From assembly GCF_023065955.2 (NCBI RefSeq), contig NW_026622897.1, positions 8,623,001 to 8,687,000 of the forward strand: DNA of 64,000 nt. The letters are read 5' to 3'. The position numbers were made by a program, and so were the translations under genes. Positions within the stretch are counted from its first letter, which is position 1. Each line of letters starts with the position of its first letter. Below the pieces are notes generated by a model that saw nothing but the letters and a program-made list of their open reading frames with translations, was not told the origin of the DNA and searched no databases. The DNA comes from Ursus arctos. Lineage: Eukaryota; Chordata; Mammalia; Carnivora; Ursidae. Positions 32,601 through 44,062 of this stretch are shown here, one piece after another.

Positions 32601-34400
32601 TCTTGGTGGTCTTGGGTGCAGAGTGCCTGGTGGCACTCAGTGACGTCTTAGAGATACAGCACCGAATACAGGGCCTGTCTGGTCAATGATCTTATATGCA
32701 CTGTGAACCCTTGGTTCTCTTGGTGACGTCTGGGAGGGTGTGTGGGCACAGAGAATTTTATTATTGGTTGATACACATGCCAATACGCATGGGGCGAGGG
32801 GTAAATATGGCTTCACTTTTCTCTTCTAGTTGCTCTCAGTCACACTTCTGGGAACTCCTCCCACCCCCTTCTTGCTCTGGTCTCCTTTCATCTTCCATAG
32901 GCCTCTTATTCTTGCCTGTCAACCACCCTCCCTCAGGGCCCTGCCACACGTCCGAGGGCCAGTGTTGTCCTGGAGGCTGGCGTGTGGACGTCGGACAGAA
33001 GGCCATGCTGATGGCTTCCCCTCAGTTCCTTCAAGTGTGTTTTGCCAACAGTCTACACCTTTTCTCTGTATTACCGGAGGCTCCTTACAAGTGGGTGGAG
33101 GGGAAGAGGAAGGAAATGTGCAAGGGGACAAAAACCCCTGGCCACCTTTTCACCTGGATCTTACACTTCAGGCTGGTCCCAGCCCCACTGTGGCGGCCAC
33201 CCGTTTTCAACGCTCCAGCCCTCAGGAGTCCGGAACACTCTTGAATCAGAATTTGAGTTAATTCAGGGAAGCAAATGTTTATTTAGCTTAGATGCTTTGG
33301 GCAACACAGATAAAAGACATGAGTGCACAGTAAAGGGGAAACTGGGGGATATGTCCATGGTGTGCCTTAGAGAAGAAAAGAGAAAGGAGACCTAGAGGGG
33401 GCTGGGTGTGGAGCTGCAGAGAGGAAAGCAGAGGGAAGAAGGGCCCAGAGGGGCCAAGAAAGTCATAGCCGGTGGGAGGGGAACTGAGCCTTGTTCTGTC
33501 TCCTTGGGTGGGGGAGCACGTACCCTCCCGAGCCAGACACTCAGGTGGGGTGCCAGGAAATGGTCATGAGGTCTGCGGGGTCCCAAAAGGGCAGGAAGGG
33601 GATGTGAGCTTCAGTAAGGTATGAGAAAGTGAAAAACAAACCCCAGCCCCTTGAACCTCCCTACATGTTGGGCCATGTCAATGAACCAGCAGGCGAACAT
33701 CCCTAGGATTCTGACAGTTGAAGGTGGTGTGGTGGTTTATTTAATCAAACCAGTAAGTTAATACTGTTAATGTTACTTTAATGTCTAGTCCTAGAACCCA
33801 GTACATGAGTGCCTGCCTGTGTTTCTGATGCTCTCTGGTGTGCAGTGGACTAATATGGGGGCAGGGGTGGGCAGTGGGTAGAGGGCTTGGCAGCCTGCTG
33901 CTATTTTACGCCACTGAATAATTGTGAAGGAATTATGAAATCCTTCGCTGACATGATGTGACAGGTATATGAGTAATACACCATCCTAGCCCTACAGGGC
34001 TCTCAGGTGATCAGGAAATAAGGCTTGTGGACAAGTAACAATAGTTTAACCCCAAAAGCCATACTGGATGTGGGGATGCAGCCCCATGAAAGAACAGGGG
34101 AGGGGGGCATTAAGCCCAAACACCTTGTGTGTTGGTTTTCTCCCTCCCCAGCTAGCTTGCAAGTTCTTAGAGGATAAATACTGTATCTTTTGTGTCTCCC
34201 ACGATACTCGGTATGCCTTGATGCTCCGTATCTGCTCGCTCTTACTCATTTTAACACCTGCAGGGTTTGCAACATGCTTTGCCTGGGATAGGTACCTGGT
34301 TTTTGTTAAATGACTAAAATTAATTTTCCCTGTCTTTCCTCCCATTCCCTCACTTCTCTCCCATCTTCCAAGTGTTTATAAAATAAATCCTTATTAAAAT
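32601..34400. other. Unassigned intergenic DNA
   Basis: No repeat or gene assigned in 1.8 kb. A 182-codon open frame at 32696-33244 has no recognisable domain, no signal peptide and an overlapping 143-codon frame, so it is not called. Confidence 0.4.
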
Positions 34401-34479
34401 GAATCACGAAATTGTCAATGACGTTAGAAGTTCAACTTCACTGATAAGAAATTTCATTTATTACATCGGCAGAGATTAA

Positions 34480-34858
34480 TAAAAATAAGATAGTCTTCCA
34501 CATTAATGAGGTTGCGGGTAGACGGCACTTTTATAAATTGGTACAGGGAGAACAATTGTTCCATTTTGGGGGGGAAGGCAACCTAATACTGTTTGTCAGT
34601 AACTTTAAGAAGGCAGATATCCTTCAATCTAGATGTTCAGCCGCTACGAATTTACCCTAAGGAGATAATTACCACTGAGTGGGAAGAAGATAATCATAGC
34701 ATTGTTCGTGAGAGTGAGCCCTGAAAACATCTGAGATGCTAACCAGTGAGGGACTGTGCGATCAGTGCCTCGAAGCAACTTATAATAATGTGGTACAAAA
34801 GTATTTGAAAAATGAGATGAGAGCACGTTAAAGCAGAATTTAGTAAAAAAAGATCACA

Positions 34859-34897
<39 letters not shown>

Positions 34898-35340
34898 CAG
34901 CTCAGAAAGCTAGTCTGGTAGGGTTTCTGGGTTTTTTTCTAGCTATATGGCCTAAGCTGGTCACTTGCCCATTGTGTGCTCAGTCTTCTTTTCTGTAAAA
35001 TGGGGGCATTGCTATCTGCCCTGTGAGGTTGCTGTAAGGATTGCTGGTGTGTGTGTGGGAAACTTGTTTTTGAGCCTGTGTGTCAGTGAGACGCTCAATT
35101 AGTAGTGGATATTATTACCCAATTTTTGTAAAAAAAAGAAAGAAAGAAAGAAAAGAAACTGTGTATTTCCACATTAAAGAAAGACCAGTAGAAGTGACGT
35201 ACAGTGAAATGTTAGAAGTGTTGTCTCCAGCTGGCGATATTGTAGTGATTTTTCCTTTCTTCTTTAGGCTTTGCCCTTTTGCCAAATTTTCTACAATGAA
35301 CACTATAGTGGTTATATTAACATTATCATTAGAAGTGAAG
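34480..35340 (+). mobile_element. Ancient LINE remnant with MIR insertion and (CA)n
   Basis: 34480-34850 (ATCCTTCAATCTAGATGTTC, TACCCTAAGGAGATAATTAC) and 35200-35330 (GCCAAATTTTCTACAATGAA) look like an old LINE 3' region. A MIR lies at 34905-35115 (ACTTGCCCATTGTGTGCTCA, CTGTAAAATGGGGGCATTGC). Confidence 0.45.
34860..34894 (+). repeat. (CA)n microsatellite
   Basis: About 17 uninterrupted CA units. Confidence 0.97.
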
Positions 35341-36180
35341 TACTTAGAAAAGAAATGGTCCTGGGCTTGCATTAAAAAAAACTAAAGAGTTAAAGAGATG
35401 AATTACTGATGCATCTGTGTTAGAATTACAAGAGACCTAGGGATCGTTTGTTTAACTTCATTTTACAGTAGAGGAAATGCAGAGAGGGAAAGAGATTCGC
35501 CCGAGGAACTATAAAATCACAGTGGATTTCACATTTCCTGAGCTAGGGCTTTTAAAACTACACTAGTTTGTCTTTGAGGACATGAGGTTCAAGAGAGGGG
35601 CTGCTTTAGGCCTGGTTATTCTGCAAACCTTTGGTGTCCCCATTGGAATCGTGAATCCTCTGAATCCCTTCCTGAATCTTCCGGGAAGGACTTGTGCCCC
35701 CTTACCTCTCCCCAGGCAGTAGTAGGGTGTCAGCCAGCGTCCCCTACCGCAGTCCACTTTGTTTCTCCCAAACAAGGTTGAACAAGCCCCTTTGCCAAAT
35801 TTCATTCTTTTCTTCATTAAGTGGAGACAGTGATGCCTCTGGAAATCCTTGGCGTTGTTTCCAGCCTACACGTCTCTGTCTCTCCCAGGTGCGACGCCCA
35901 TCTCCGCACCCTCGTGGGGATGGCCTGGAGGCGTATCCAGGGCCTAGTGCCTAAAATGGAACTACTGTCTTCCCTCCCAAACCCGCTTCTCCGCCCATAT
36001 TGTGCCTTAGAAAATGGCAGACCCAGAATCCAGGAGGACTTTCTCTACACCTTCTCCTTCTAACCCCTTATTGATTAGACCCCTTATTGACTAGTTGTTA
36101 CGTTTCGAAGATGCCGCCTGCATCACTCAATCAGGATTGATCGGCCCGAGTCCTCTCCAGGAAACGTGAAAATGAATCAG
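35341..36180. other. Mostly unassigned; MIR fragment at 35430-35560
   Basis: The reverse MIR fragment has ATTTTACAGTAGAGGAAATG and a GATTCGCCCGAGGAACTATA-like tail. The remainder has no recognised gene or repeat. Confidence 0.4.
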
Positions 36181-36500
36181 GCCTATCCTCAAGGAGCTAA
36201 TCCTTTCCTTCACCATAAGCAAAGAAGATATACTGGGCTTTGAGATAAAGGGGAAGGTATTTCTAGTGGGAGCTTGGTGGGAGAGAACAGGAGTCATTTT
36301 ATCTGGACCTTGAGGGCAGTGTAAGATTTGGACATGTGGAAAAGAGGAAGAGAATTTCAGACAGGAGAGCGCACTAGGGTAAGGTCCAGGGGATATGCAG
36401 GGAGGGGTTGAACCCTCTTGGAAGAGGGAAGGATGATGGTGGAGACAAGAAGAAAGGAGGGCTGGTGTGAGCCTGGGGAAGGATTTGACTTCCATACACA
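36181..36500 (-). mobile_element. Ancient interspersed repeat fragment
   Basis: GA-rich wording (ATCTGGACCTTGAGGGCAGT, GAGGGAAGGATGATGGTGG) like the tract at 29.5-32.2 kb. Orientation is uncertain. Confidence 0.35.
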
Positions 36501-36592
36501 GAGCTCAGGGCCAGAGGGGCCAGAGGTCAGAGTAGCCGGGCAGAGCAGGTTCCCTGGACATCCCTTTCACCCTCGGGGCTGATGGTGCTGTA

Positions 36593-36908
36593 CAGGGGAC
36601 CCTTGAACAACATGGGTTTCAGCCGTGTGGCTCCATTCATGCAAGGTTTTTCTTCGATCAACACAGTTCTGTAATGTATTTTCTCTTCCTCATGATTTTC
36701 TTAATAACATTTTTTTTTCTCTTGTTTGCTTTTTTGTAAGAATACAGTATGTGATATATATAACAAAACGGGTGTTAATCAGCTTTGTATTATTGATAAG
36801 ACTTCTGGTCAACAGTAGTCAAAAGTTACATGTGGATTTTGGACTGCACAGGGGGTTGGCACCCCTACTCCCCCAACTGCCACACACACGTTGTTCAATG
36901 GTCAGCTG
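36593..36908 (+). mobile_element. MER2-like Tigger (Tc1/mariner) non-autonomous transposon
   Basis: Starts CAGGGGACCCTTGAACAACA after TA and ends GTTGTTCAATGGTCAGCTG. The two ends are inverted repeats of each other (CAG..GACC.TTGAACAAC). Internal wording TATTTTCTCTTCCTCATGAT TTTCTTAATAAC and AGTCAAAAGTTACATGTGGA is typical of MER2. Confidence 0.9.
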
Positions 36909-37050
36909 TTCAATCAAATTATGAAGATTTGATTTTTGCAAATGTGGTGTGAATCAGTTTCTCATTGTTTCAGATATATTTCCTTTATGTTGTTGAATAT
37001 AAGCTTTCAATGTGTCTTTCTTACATTTTCGGTGCGGCCATTTTGACTTT

Positions 37051-37253
37051 TTTTTTCTTTTTTAAGATTTTATTTATTTATTTGACAGAGAGAGACAGCT
37101 AGCGAGAGAGGGAACACAAGCAGGGGGAGTGGGAGAGGAAGAAGCAGGCTCCCAGTGGAGCAAGGAGCCCGATGTGGGGCTTGATCCCAGGGCTCTGGGA
37201 TCATGCCCTGAGCCGAAGGCAGATGCTTAACAACTGAGCCACCCAGGTGCCCC
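37051..37253 (-). mobile_element. Can-SINE, long type, nested in L1
   Basis: TTAAGATTTTATTTATTTAT tail, GGGAACACAAGCAGGGGGAG middle, GAGCCACCCAGGTGCCCCC head. Target duplication CCATTTTGACTTT (37038-37050) / CCATTTTGGCTTT (37254-37266). Confidence 0.95.
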
Positions 37254-37523
37254 CCATTTTGGCTTTCTGTTCTATGAAGTGCCTCTTCATGTTCTCTGCT
37301 CATTTCTCTGGTTGGTTGGTTGGTTGTCATTTTCTTGTTAATTTGAAGGAGGTTTTTTTTGTTTGTTTGTTTTTTCATAATACTGGATACTGAACATTTG
37401 TTGTGTCATATCTTTCTTCAAAATATGGCTTGTCTTTTACCTTTCTTTGTGGTGTGTTTTGCTAAAACACACATTTTTAATTTGAAAATAGTCACATTTA
37501 CAATCTTTTATGGGCAGGGTTTT

Positions 37524-37664
37524 GTTTTGTTTTGTTTTGTTTTTAAACATGCTCCACACCCAGCATGGAGCCCAGCACGGGGCTTGAACTCATAACCCTG
37601 AGATTAAGACCTGAGCTGAGATCAAGAGTCGGACACTGAACTGACTGAGCCACGCAGGTGCCCC
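37524..37664 (-). mobile_element. Can-SINE, short older type, nested in the same L1
   Basis: TTTTTAAACATGCTCCACAC, GGGGCTTGAACTCATAACCC, GAGCCACGCAGGTGCCCC. Target duplication ATGGGCAGGGTTTT (37510-37523) / ATGGGCAGTGTTTT (37665-37678). Confidence 0.95.
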
Positions 37665-37929
37665 ATGGGCAGTGTTTTTCTTTTTCTTTTTTTTTTTTTT
37701 TTTGAGTCTTTTTGAAGAAATCCTCCCCTTTCATGAGATTTTAAAAAAGATATCCCCCTATATTTTCTTTCAATGTTTGGAAGTTTTGCATGTCACATTT
37801 TGGTCTTGAATTTACTACTGACTAATATTTGTGATTGTGGGAGGTAAAAATCCAATTTTTTTCAATATGGGTAACCGATTACACCAACACCATGTACTGA
37901 AGAGACCATTCTATCTCCATGAATCTGTA

Positions 37930-38505
37930 ATGCCAATGACAGGGGTAGAGTGGGGTATTTAGAGAGAAGGATAGGGAAGTTCTCTGATGAGGGAGGGAGC
38001 TGTGTGCATGAGGGAGTAAATGAACCATGCAGTTATCTGGGGGATTGCTTCCCTTCGGCAGAGGGAAAGCGAGTGCAAATGCCCTGTGGTAGAAGCCCTC
38101 AGTGTTGGAGGACCAGGAGGGAGGTCAGTGCAGTGGCAGAGTGATTTAGGAGGCAGGGATGAGAGGTGGCATTGACGTGCTTGTCGTAGCCAGATCATGA
38201 AGGAGCTTGTAGAACCTAGTGCTTTGGACTTTGCTCTAAATGTGATTGGCAGCCACAGGAGGGCTGTGAGCAGGGAATGGCATGACCAGATTTATGTTTT
38301 ACGGTGATCACACTGGCCCCTGCATGGAGGTGAAGCTGCAAGGGGGCTGGTGATCAGTTAGAAGGCGAGAGGCAGTGGCAGCTTGGGTGGTGGTGGTAGG
38401 GACAGGAGGGGAGAAATGTCAGGTTCAGAGTATTCTTTGAAGTTCGAGTCAAGAGAATCTTCTGATGGATTGGATGTGGGGTGTGAGAGAAAGAGAGGAA
38501 CAAGG
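37930..38505 (+). mobile_element. Ancient interspersed repeat fragment
   Basis: ATGCCCTGTGGTAGAAGCCC, CAGATCATGAAGGAGCTTGT, GGCAGCCACAGGAGGGCTGT, GATCACACTGGCCCCTGC and GATTGGATGTGGGGTGTGAG. Same family as the 29.5-32.2 kb tract. Confidence 0.55.
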
Positions 38506-38765
38506 TAAGACCTCCTCACCATTTCCTTCACTCTCTTATGAAGCTCCTGCTGGGTGTTTGTTAGAGCCTCTAAGTCCATCGACCATCTTAACTCATCTTT
38601 CCTCTTTTCCATCTCAGAATGTGCTCTGGCTACATTCTGGGTGAATTCTACAGTGCCTTCTTTCAATTACTAATTCCCTCTCTGTGCCCAGTTTTTGGGG
38701 GGACTGTTGAGTTTTAAATTAATTACTATGTTTTTCACTTCCATGGTTAAAAATTGATTTTCGTG
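38506..38765 (-). mobile_element. Old L1 5' region fragment
   Basis: GAATGTGCTCTGGCTACATT, CAATTACTAATTCCCTCTCT and TTACTATGTTTTTCACTTCC are reverse wording of the L1 5' region, as also found forward at 18545-18665. Confidence 0.45.
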
Positions 38766-40980
38766 TCTGCCTGTTTTGGTTTCTTTATTTTTTGGTGGTG
38801 GTTGTTCTTTTTGAAGTAGATATTGAGAGGTAAAGTGGGTGTGTCTACGTCTGCTCTCTACAGGTGGGCTTCCTGCAGGGATCCACAGGAGCTGGCCCCG
38901 TGTGCGTGTTCAGCCAGTCCTGACAACAGCAAGGACTGGGTACCAGCCCTGTGCCCTCATGCCCCATCGTGCCCAGAGAGGGGGGCTGGCGCTTCCCCAG
39001 CCGTGAGTCCCTGCCACGGGGGCCGGGTTGTGGAGCTGCCAGCTCTGGGCTTGGATCTCCGTCTTGATCACTGGGGGGAGTGCTGGTGTGCGTTCCCACG
39101 GAGAACACAGCCAGGGTCTGTGCCATCATTCTGCTGCGGCATCCCAGCCTCTGATTGCTCCAGGAAGGGGCCGGTGCTTCCCTAGTCAACAACTTCAAAG
39201 CCCCTCGGTCTAAGAGTCCAGCTCCCTCTCCTAGAGTCTGATGTCTGGCTGTGCTAGACCTCTCTGTGCTGCCATCGGAGAAGAGGGCCATGGGGACCCG
39301 CACACGAGCTCCTCCTCCTCTCGGAGTCTCCCCCAGTGAGCACGGCTCCAGAGAGCCAGCTGCCTTGCTGCTCGACCATTTGCCCTTTTCAGCGGCTGAC
39401 ATCATACCTTCATTTGCGTCTCAACCATCCCCAACATACTGATGTGTGCCTTTTAGTCTGTTTCCTCAAACTGATTTCACGTGGATTGGTTTATGTTCAG
39501 ATTGTTGACGTTTGTGGCTGTTACACTTAGCATTTGATTTCTGCATGTGTTTTGTAATTTTGGATTTGCAGGCTCATTTGGAAGGGGAAGCTTTCGGGGT
39601 TTTCTCTTTCTCTTCCTATGTGTTTACTTCTAGGTCTAGAGGTGTTGTAGCTTCCTCTTGGCCTCCTGCAACCAGTCCTCATGCTGGTGGCAGGTGAACG
39701 GAGATAGTGGGGATAGCACCGTGGGCAGCCCGGCTCAGGTCCTGGAAGGAATGCTCTGTCCTCCAGCTGCCCAGGCCCACGGCTCCCGAGGAAGCTGGCA
39801 CCGAGGCAGCACTTGGCAGCAGTTTTCTCCATCCTCCTTTCAGGATTGGAGGTAACCCCACCCAAAGTTGACTTGAAGCAGGGGAGCACTTTTAGGTCTT
39901 CTTTTGTTGTTGTTGTTGACAAAGCAAGGGAAAGAACCCATTTGGCTCCTGAGAGGATGCTGCCTAAAAGAGGAAGAAAGGGAGCTGGTCCCTTTGCAAC
40001 TTCAAGTCTGTTAAGAATCCCCCCTGGTAGGCGACTGTCTAGGACAGGTTTCATAAGGAAGCGTCTCCCTCTAGTGGCCACATGGGTGTATTGCAAGATG
40101 CTTTCCTCCCCTGGTTCTTTGCTTTTCTGGGGGGTTTCCTTACAGCTCCAGAAGATCCACAAACTTGTGGGTGGGAGAGCTGTAGATTACAAAGCCCTCC
40201 ATCTGCCTGGTGACTAAAGTGAACGGATTCTGTAGTGACTGATGAGAGCTCCCTTTCAGTTTCCATGTTTCTCAAAATTTTTCCCAGCCCAAATTTGCGA
40301 ATGGTTTTACATATGTTAATTGGTAGTATTCCCAGAAACTCCAGAACTGTTGTTCTTCCTTACTAAGCAGCCCCTTTCATGGTTTTCTCTGTCCATCTCT
40401 ACTTGCTAAGTTTTTTAGCTGAGTTCTTTCAGTTGCTGTAAGCAGACTCTCCACACCAGTTGGTGGGAAGTTGGGATGATTTAGAGGAGTGTAGAGCAAC
40501 AGGGGAGATGTCCTCAGAGCCTTCCATCTGGATGTGAGGTCACACTGGAGCAGGAGTCTGGGTTTTGCTCTGATTCTCCCCAGGAAGGTGGCCTGCCTTC
40601 TCTCATTCCCTCTTTGCTGCTGACCTGGCCCTGAGGTCCCCCTTGCCTTTCTCTGCACCCTCGCTTCTGCTTATTCTCAGCTGTGGTTTACCCAGGGCTC
40701 ATTGTGGTCCCCCTGGGATCTTTCCACTCTCTCCACCTCATGGCATTTCAGTCTTAACATGTACCACCAACTGACTTATCTTCTTGGCATTTCCCAGTTC
40801 TGTTTCCTGAGACAGAAATCTAATTGACGCCACCATCCCCCTTTTTTGGTTCTTGGGCACATCAAAGGTCTCTGGCCAGCCTGCGAATTGGCCCTTAGGG
40901 GGTCTGCTTCCTTTGCAATCAGCTGGACAGGGGAGGGCGAGGTACAGAACAGAACTCCTTGGGGATGCTGCCTTTGTAGC
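38766..40980. other. GC-rich unassigned DNA left of the inverted repeat
   Basis: 2.2 kb with no repeat recognised. 38860-39400 is GC-rich with scattered CpG but not a dense island. Open frames of 186 (38845-39405) and 211 codons (39527-40162), both minus, have overlapping rivals on the other strand and no domain, so they are not called as genes. Confidence 0.4.
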
Positions 40981-41619
40981 AGGGGCCGAGGATGGGCATT
41001 TCCTTTAGAAGGGCGTGGCCATGGCACACCACAAGACTGTCCCATCCAGAAACTCCCCTGTGGCTGCTGTGAGGTGGAGCCCTGGTCTGGGCACTGAGTG
41101 ATTTGGTCTGCTTTGCAGGGGGCTGGGAGCTCCCACACGATGGAAGTTTCAGGATAGCTCTTGGTGGGATTCATCTCCCATTTGTCCTGCTCTGTTTCAT
41201 TGTGTGGTCAGTGTTGCAGAGGAGCACAGAGAGTGGCTTGTGTCAGTCCCTGAGGCAGGCATCATCACGACATACCTTGTGGGCAGGTTGATGGGTTGGC
41301 CGGTGAGGGGCGATGTCACAAGGGGGCAGAGGAGGCAGGGAATGGGGATGGCCCCATGCTGCTGGTTGATAGGGCACATCTGTTCAAATTTAGGAAAGGG
41401 TATCGCTTCCTCAGGACACTTCACTGACATCTTCCAGAAAGCTGTTGCAGGAACCAGTCAACGCCACGACGAGGAGCAGAGGGCGAAAGAGGTCCTCAGG
41501 AGTTGTGCAGTGCAAAACTCGCCCCGCTGTTTGTGGCTGCCTTGCTGTGGCCACAGTGAGCGTCACCTGCATCTCAGCACCCTGGCAAGGATCTCACATG
41601 GCTGCGGAATAGGGGCCCC
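40981..41619 (+). repeat. Left arm of a 639-bp near-identical inverted repeat
   Basis: The reverse complement of 44063-44701. I aligned the arms by eye: nine differences, at 41034, 41139, 41151, 41561, 41573, 41576, 41587, 41605 and 41613, so 98.6% identity. 41152-41560 (409 bases) is identical. Homology stops abruptly outside. The arm starts AGGGGCC and ends GGCCCC. The sequence is not a repeat family I recognise. An ATG open frame of 77 codons (41430-41197, minus; MSVKCPEEAIPFPKFEQM...) is fully inside the identical core and present in both arms; no homology recognised. Confidence 0.97.
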
Positions 41620-44062
41620 CGACACACAGGGAACACAGATACATAGGTTTGGGGATATAGAAAACTTTTGGGGGAAAAGTAGGAGAAAATGAACATTTAT
41701 TGAGTACTTCCTATGTGTTCGGTGCAATGCTGTGTTGCATCATTGTTCATATTTTTGCATCATATTGGTGGTGTGGCTATCGTGATTCCTATCTTACAGC
41801 TAAGGAAACCGGGCTCAGAGGTTCAGCCAGGGCTGCTCCAAGTTGTGTATTCGTACTGTGTCAGCAGTGGCCATGCTGGTTGGAGGTGGGGCCAGTAAAT
41901 CACTTGCCCAAGCCACACAGTGAGGGAGGGGCAGAGCCAGATTCAAACCTGGGTCTGAATAACTGCAGAACCTCTGGTCTTTCTGTTCAGAGACCCCATA
42001 GGAATAAAAAGCAACTGAATTTAGTTTTCTCTCCCTCCTTGGGAAAAGGTATACTCACATATTCTGAAATCAAGTGCAGGAAATATGGAATTTTATCCAA
42101 AATGACAGCAACGTCAGAAGGAACAGAGAGCATCTGTGTGTGACACCGACTACTGTCCTTGGTGCTGGGTGATCATCATGACACGGAGCCCACCGGCGGC
42201 TGTGCTGGGCTGGACTGTGCCCAGAACAACATGACTCTAGCGTGTGATGGAGCCAATCTGAAAACTGGTTTGAGTTCTGAGTTAGAGGTTTTCTATCCCA
42301 CAGAACTTTGGTTTTAATTGGCCTGGCATGAAACTCAGTATCTCAGTTTTTAGAGGCTCCTGGGCGGATTCCAGTGAGTGTTCCGGGTTGAGAATCACCA
42401 GTCCAGTCCTTCATCATAGATGAGGTCCCCTGAGAAGCCAAGTCCTTGCTCGGACTGCTCAGGTGGTTAGTGTGTGTTGGCTCCTATTGGATCCTCTGCT
42501 GTGCACCTCACAGGGGCAGGGAAGAGGTAGATGGCCTGTTTGAAGAAAGGAGAGGCCGTACTTGGCTCTTAGTGTAGGTGGTGCTGGAGGCACTTAATTA
42601 TTCACCGGGAGTCTCAGTACCCACTCATAACCACTACATTAGATGAGGCTGATTGTCAGAGGCCATTGTCACTGCTGTGAGCTGAAACCAGATGTGACTC
42701 ATGCCAGGAAATTGCCTGCTCTTGTGATTTGTTAGGGTGAAAGGCAAGGCCATTGTAAGAAAAACACCCAAGAGTACAGTGGCTTGAAGAATATCAAGAT
42801 TTATTTCTCTCTCATTTAACAGTCTGTGGTGAGTGGATGGGCTTGTTTACCCCATCAAGATGTTCAGGAACCCGGTGTCACCTCAGGGCATTAGCCAGCT
42901 CTGCTCACTGAAGCTGGGATGCGAGCTCTTCTGGGTTCCAGAAAGAACATGGAGGAGCATGTGGAGGTATTTTAAGTGACACTTGTCGCTTTTGTTCATT
43001 TTCCAGGGCTGAGAACTTAGTCCTATGGAAGCAGTGGGGATGGGAAATGTAGTCCCTTCTTGGTAGCCAGTGGCCAGCTATAAATCTATCCCTATGAAAG
43101 GAGAAGGCAGATTTTGGTGGCCAAGAAGGGTCTCCACGGCAGCCCTCCAGGGAAGTTATTCCTGTAGCCCTCTCGCAACCACTCTTCCCATCAAGAAACA
43201 TTTTTGAGTCAGGCAGGGGCCTGCATGTGACAAATGGTGGAGGTGGGCTAGAGAGAAGAGAGAGCCCGCGGTGCGGACTCTCACGAAGCGAAGGAGCACA
43301 GACTTCCGACTGATAGTTTTGAGGAGAGAATCCACTGGCATCTCCATGTGAACGGGAGCTTTGGTGGGATTGGGCCCCCAAGTTTTAACCTTTATTGAAA
43401 GAGAGTAAGAAGAATCTGGACTGAGCTTTTTAGCTCCCCTGAGCTGAGCTTCTGAAGTCCCCCACACGAGGTTATCTAAGAACAGAATCAGCCAGGCTTT
43501 GGGAAATGCGCCATTGTATGATATTATGAGGTGGTTTCACTTGAGCCCGTCTGGACTAGAGCGTCGTGGAAGTGGTGTCCCCTGGAAGGGACGAGGTGTG
43601 GGAGGGAGCAATCCAGGGTGGATGTTGGTTATGGGAGGTAGGCCTTAGACCGGGTGAGGTACCATCTCTGACTCAGCCCAGAGTGCGGAGGTGAATGGCA
43701 CATTTCTGATGGTGGGAGTTGAGAGGCGCCTGGGCATGAAGGTGGGCGGGCATGACATGGGAGACAAGTGGGTAAGGGGCTGCACTGGGGCCTAGGTAGG
43801 CCCCTTCTGTTCCTCCAGTCCTCTGGGAAATTCACGTAAATGTAGCCAGTCTCAAGCGTGCTGTGCAGTATTGAAGAAGGGTGGATCCCATAGTAAGGAC
43901 TGCAGAGGACACATTCAAACAGGGCCCGTTCCCTGGTGGCCGGAGTGGTAGTTGTGGTTGTGGCCCTGGTTGGGGGGATGCTGTGCTTTGCAGAGCAGTG
44001 AGCCCCGGGGCCCCATGGTGGAGGCCCGGTGTGGAGGCCAGAGTGGAAGGTCTTCCACTTCA
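41620..44062. other. Spacer of the inverted repeat, mostly old repeats
   Basis: 2443 bases. Contains a reverse MIR (41690-41960: TTCATATTTTTGCATCATAT, CAGCTAAGGAAACCGGGCTC, AGCCAGATTCAAACC), a half MER5A-like piece (42290-42405: GGTTGAGAATCACCAGTCC) and a probable MER-type DNA transposon remnant (42740-43130: TACAGTGGCTTGAAGAATAT, TTTATTTCTCTCTCATTTAA CAGTC). No gene recognised; open frames of 147 and 158 codons lack support. Confidence 0.6.

Larger units (their letters stand above)
36930..37920 (-). mobile_element. Old L1 fragment holding two Can-SINEs
   Basis: Reverse L1: TTTTTGCAAATGTGGTGTGA, TTCTTTGTGGTGTGTTTTGC, TTTTACATTTGGTC-like and AACACCATGTACTGAAGAGA. The SINEs at 37051 and 37524 interrupt it. 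Confidence 0.65.

Noticed and set aside
32696..33244. 182-codon plus-strand frame
   Set aside because: No domain; overlaps a second long frame (32830-33261) and composition looks like non-coding DNA.
39527..40162. 211-codon minus-strand frame
   Set aside because: No recognised motif, no splice sites of note, and competing frames on the other strand (39813-40217).
41204..41692. 162-codon plus-strand frame starting in the left palindrome arm
   Set aside because: Its C-terminal part lies outside the arm and differs from the matching frame in the right arm (44478-43915), so the protein is not conserved as a unit; no domain recognised.
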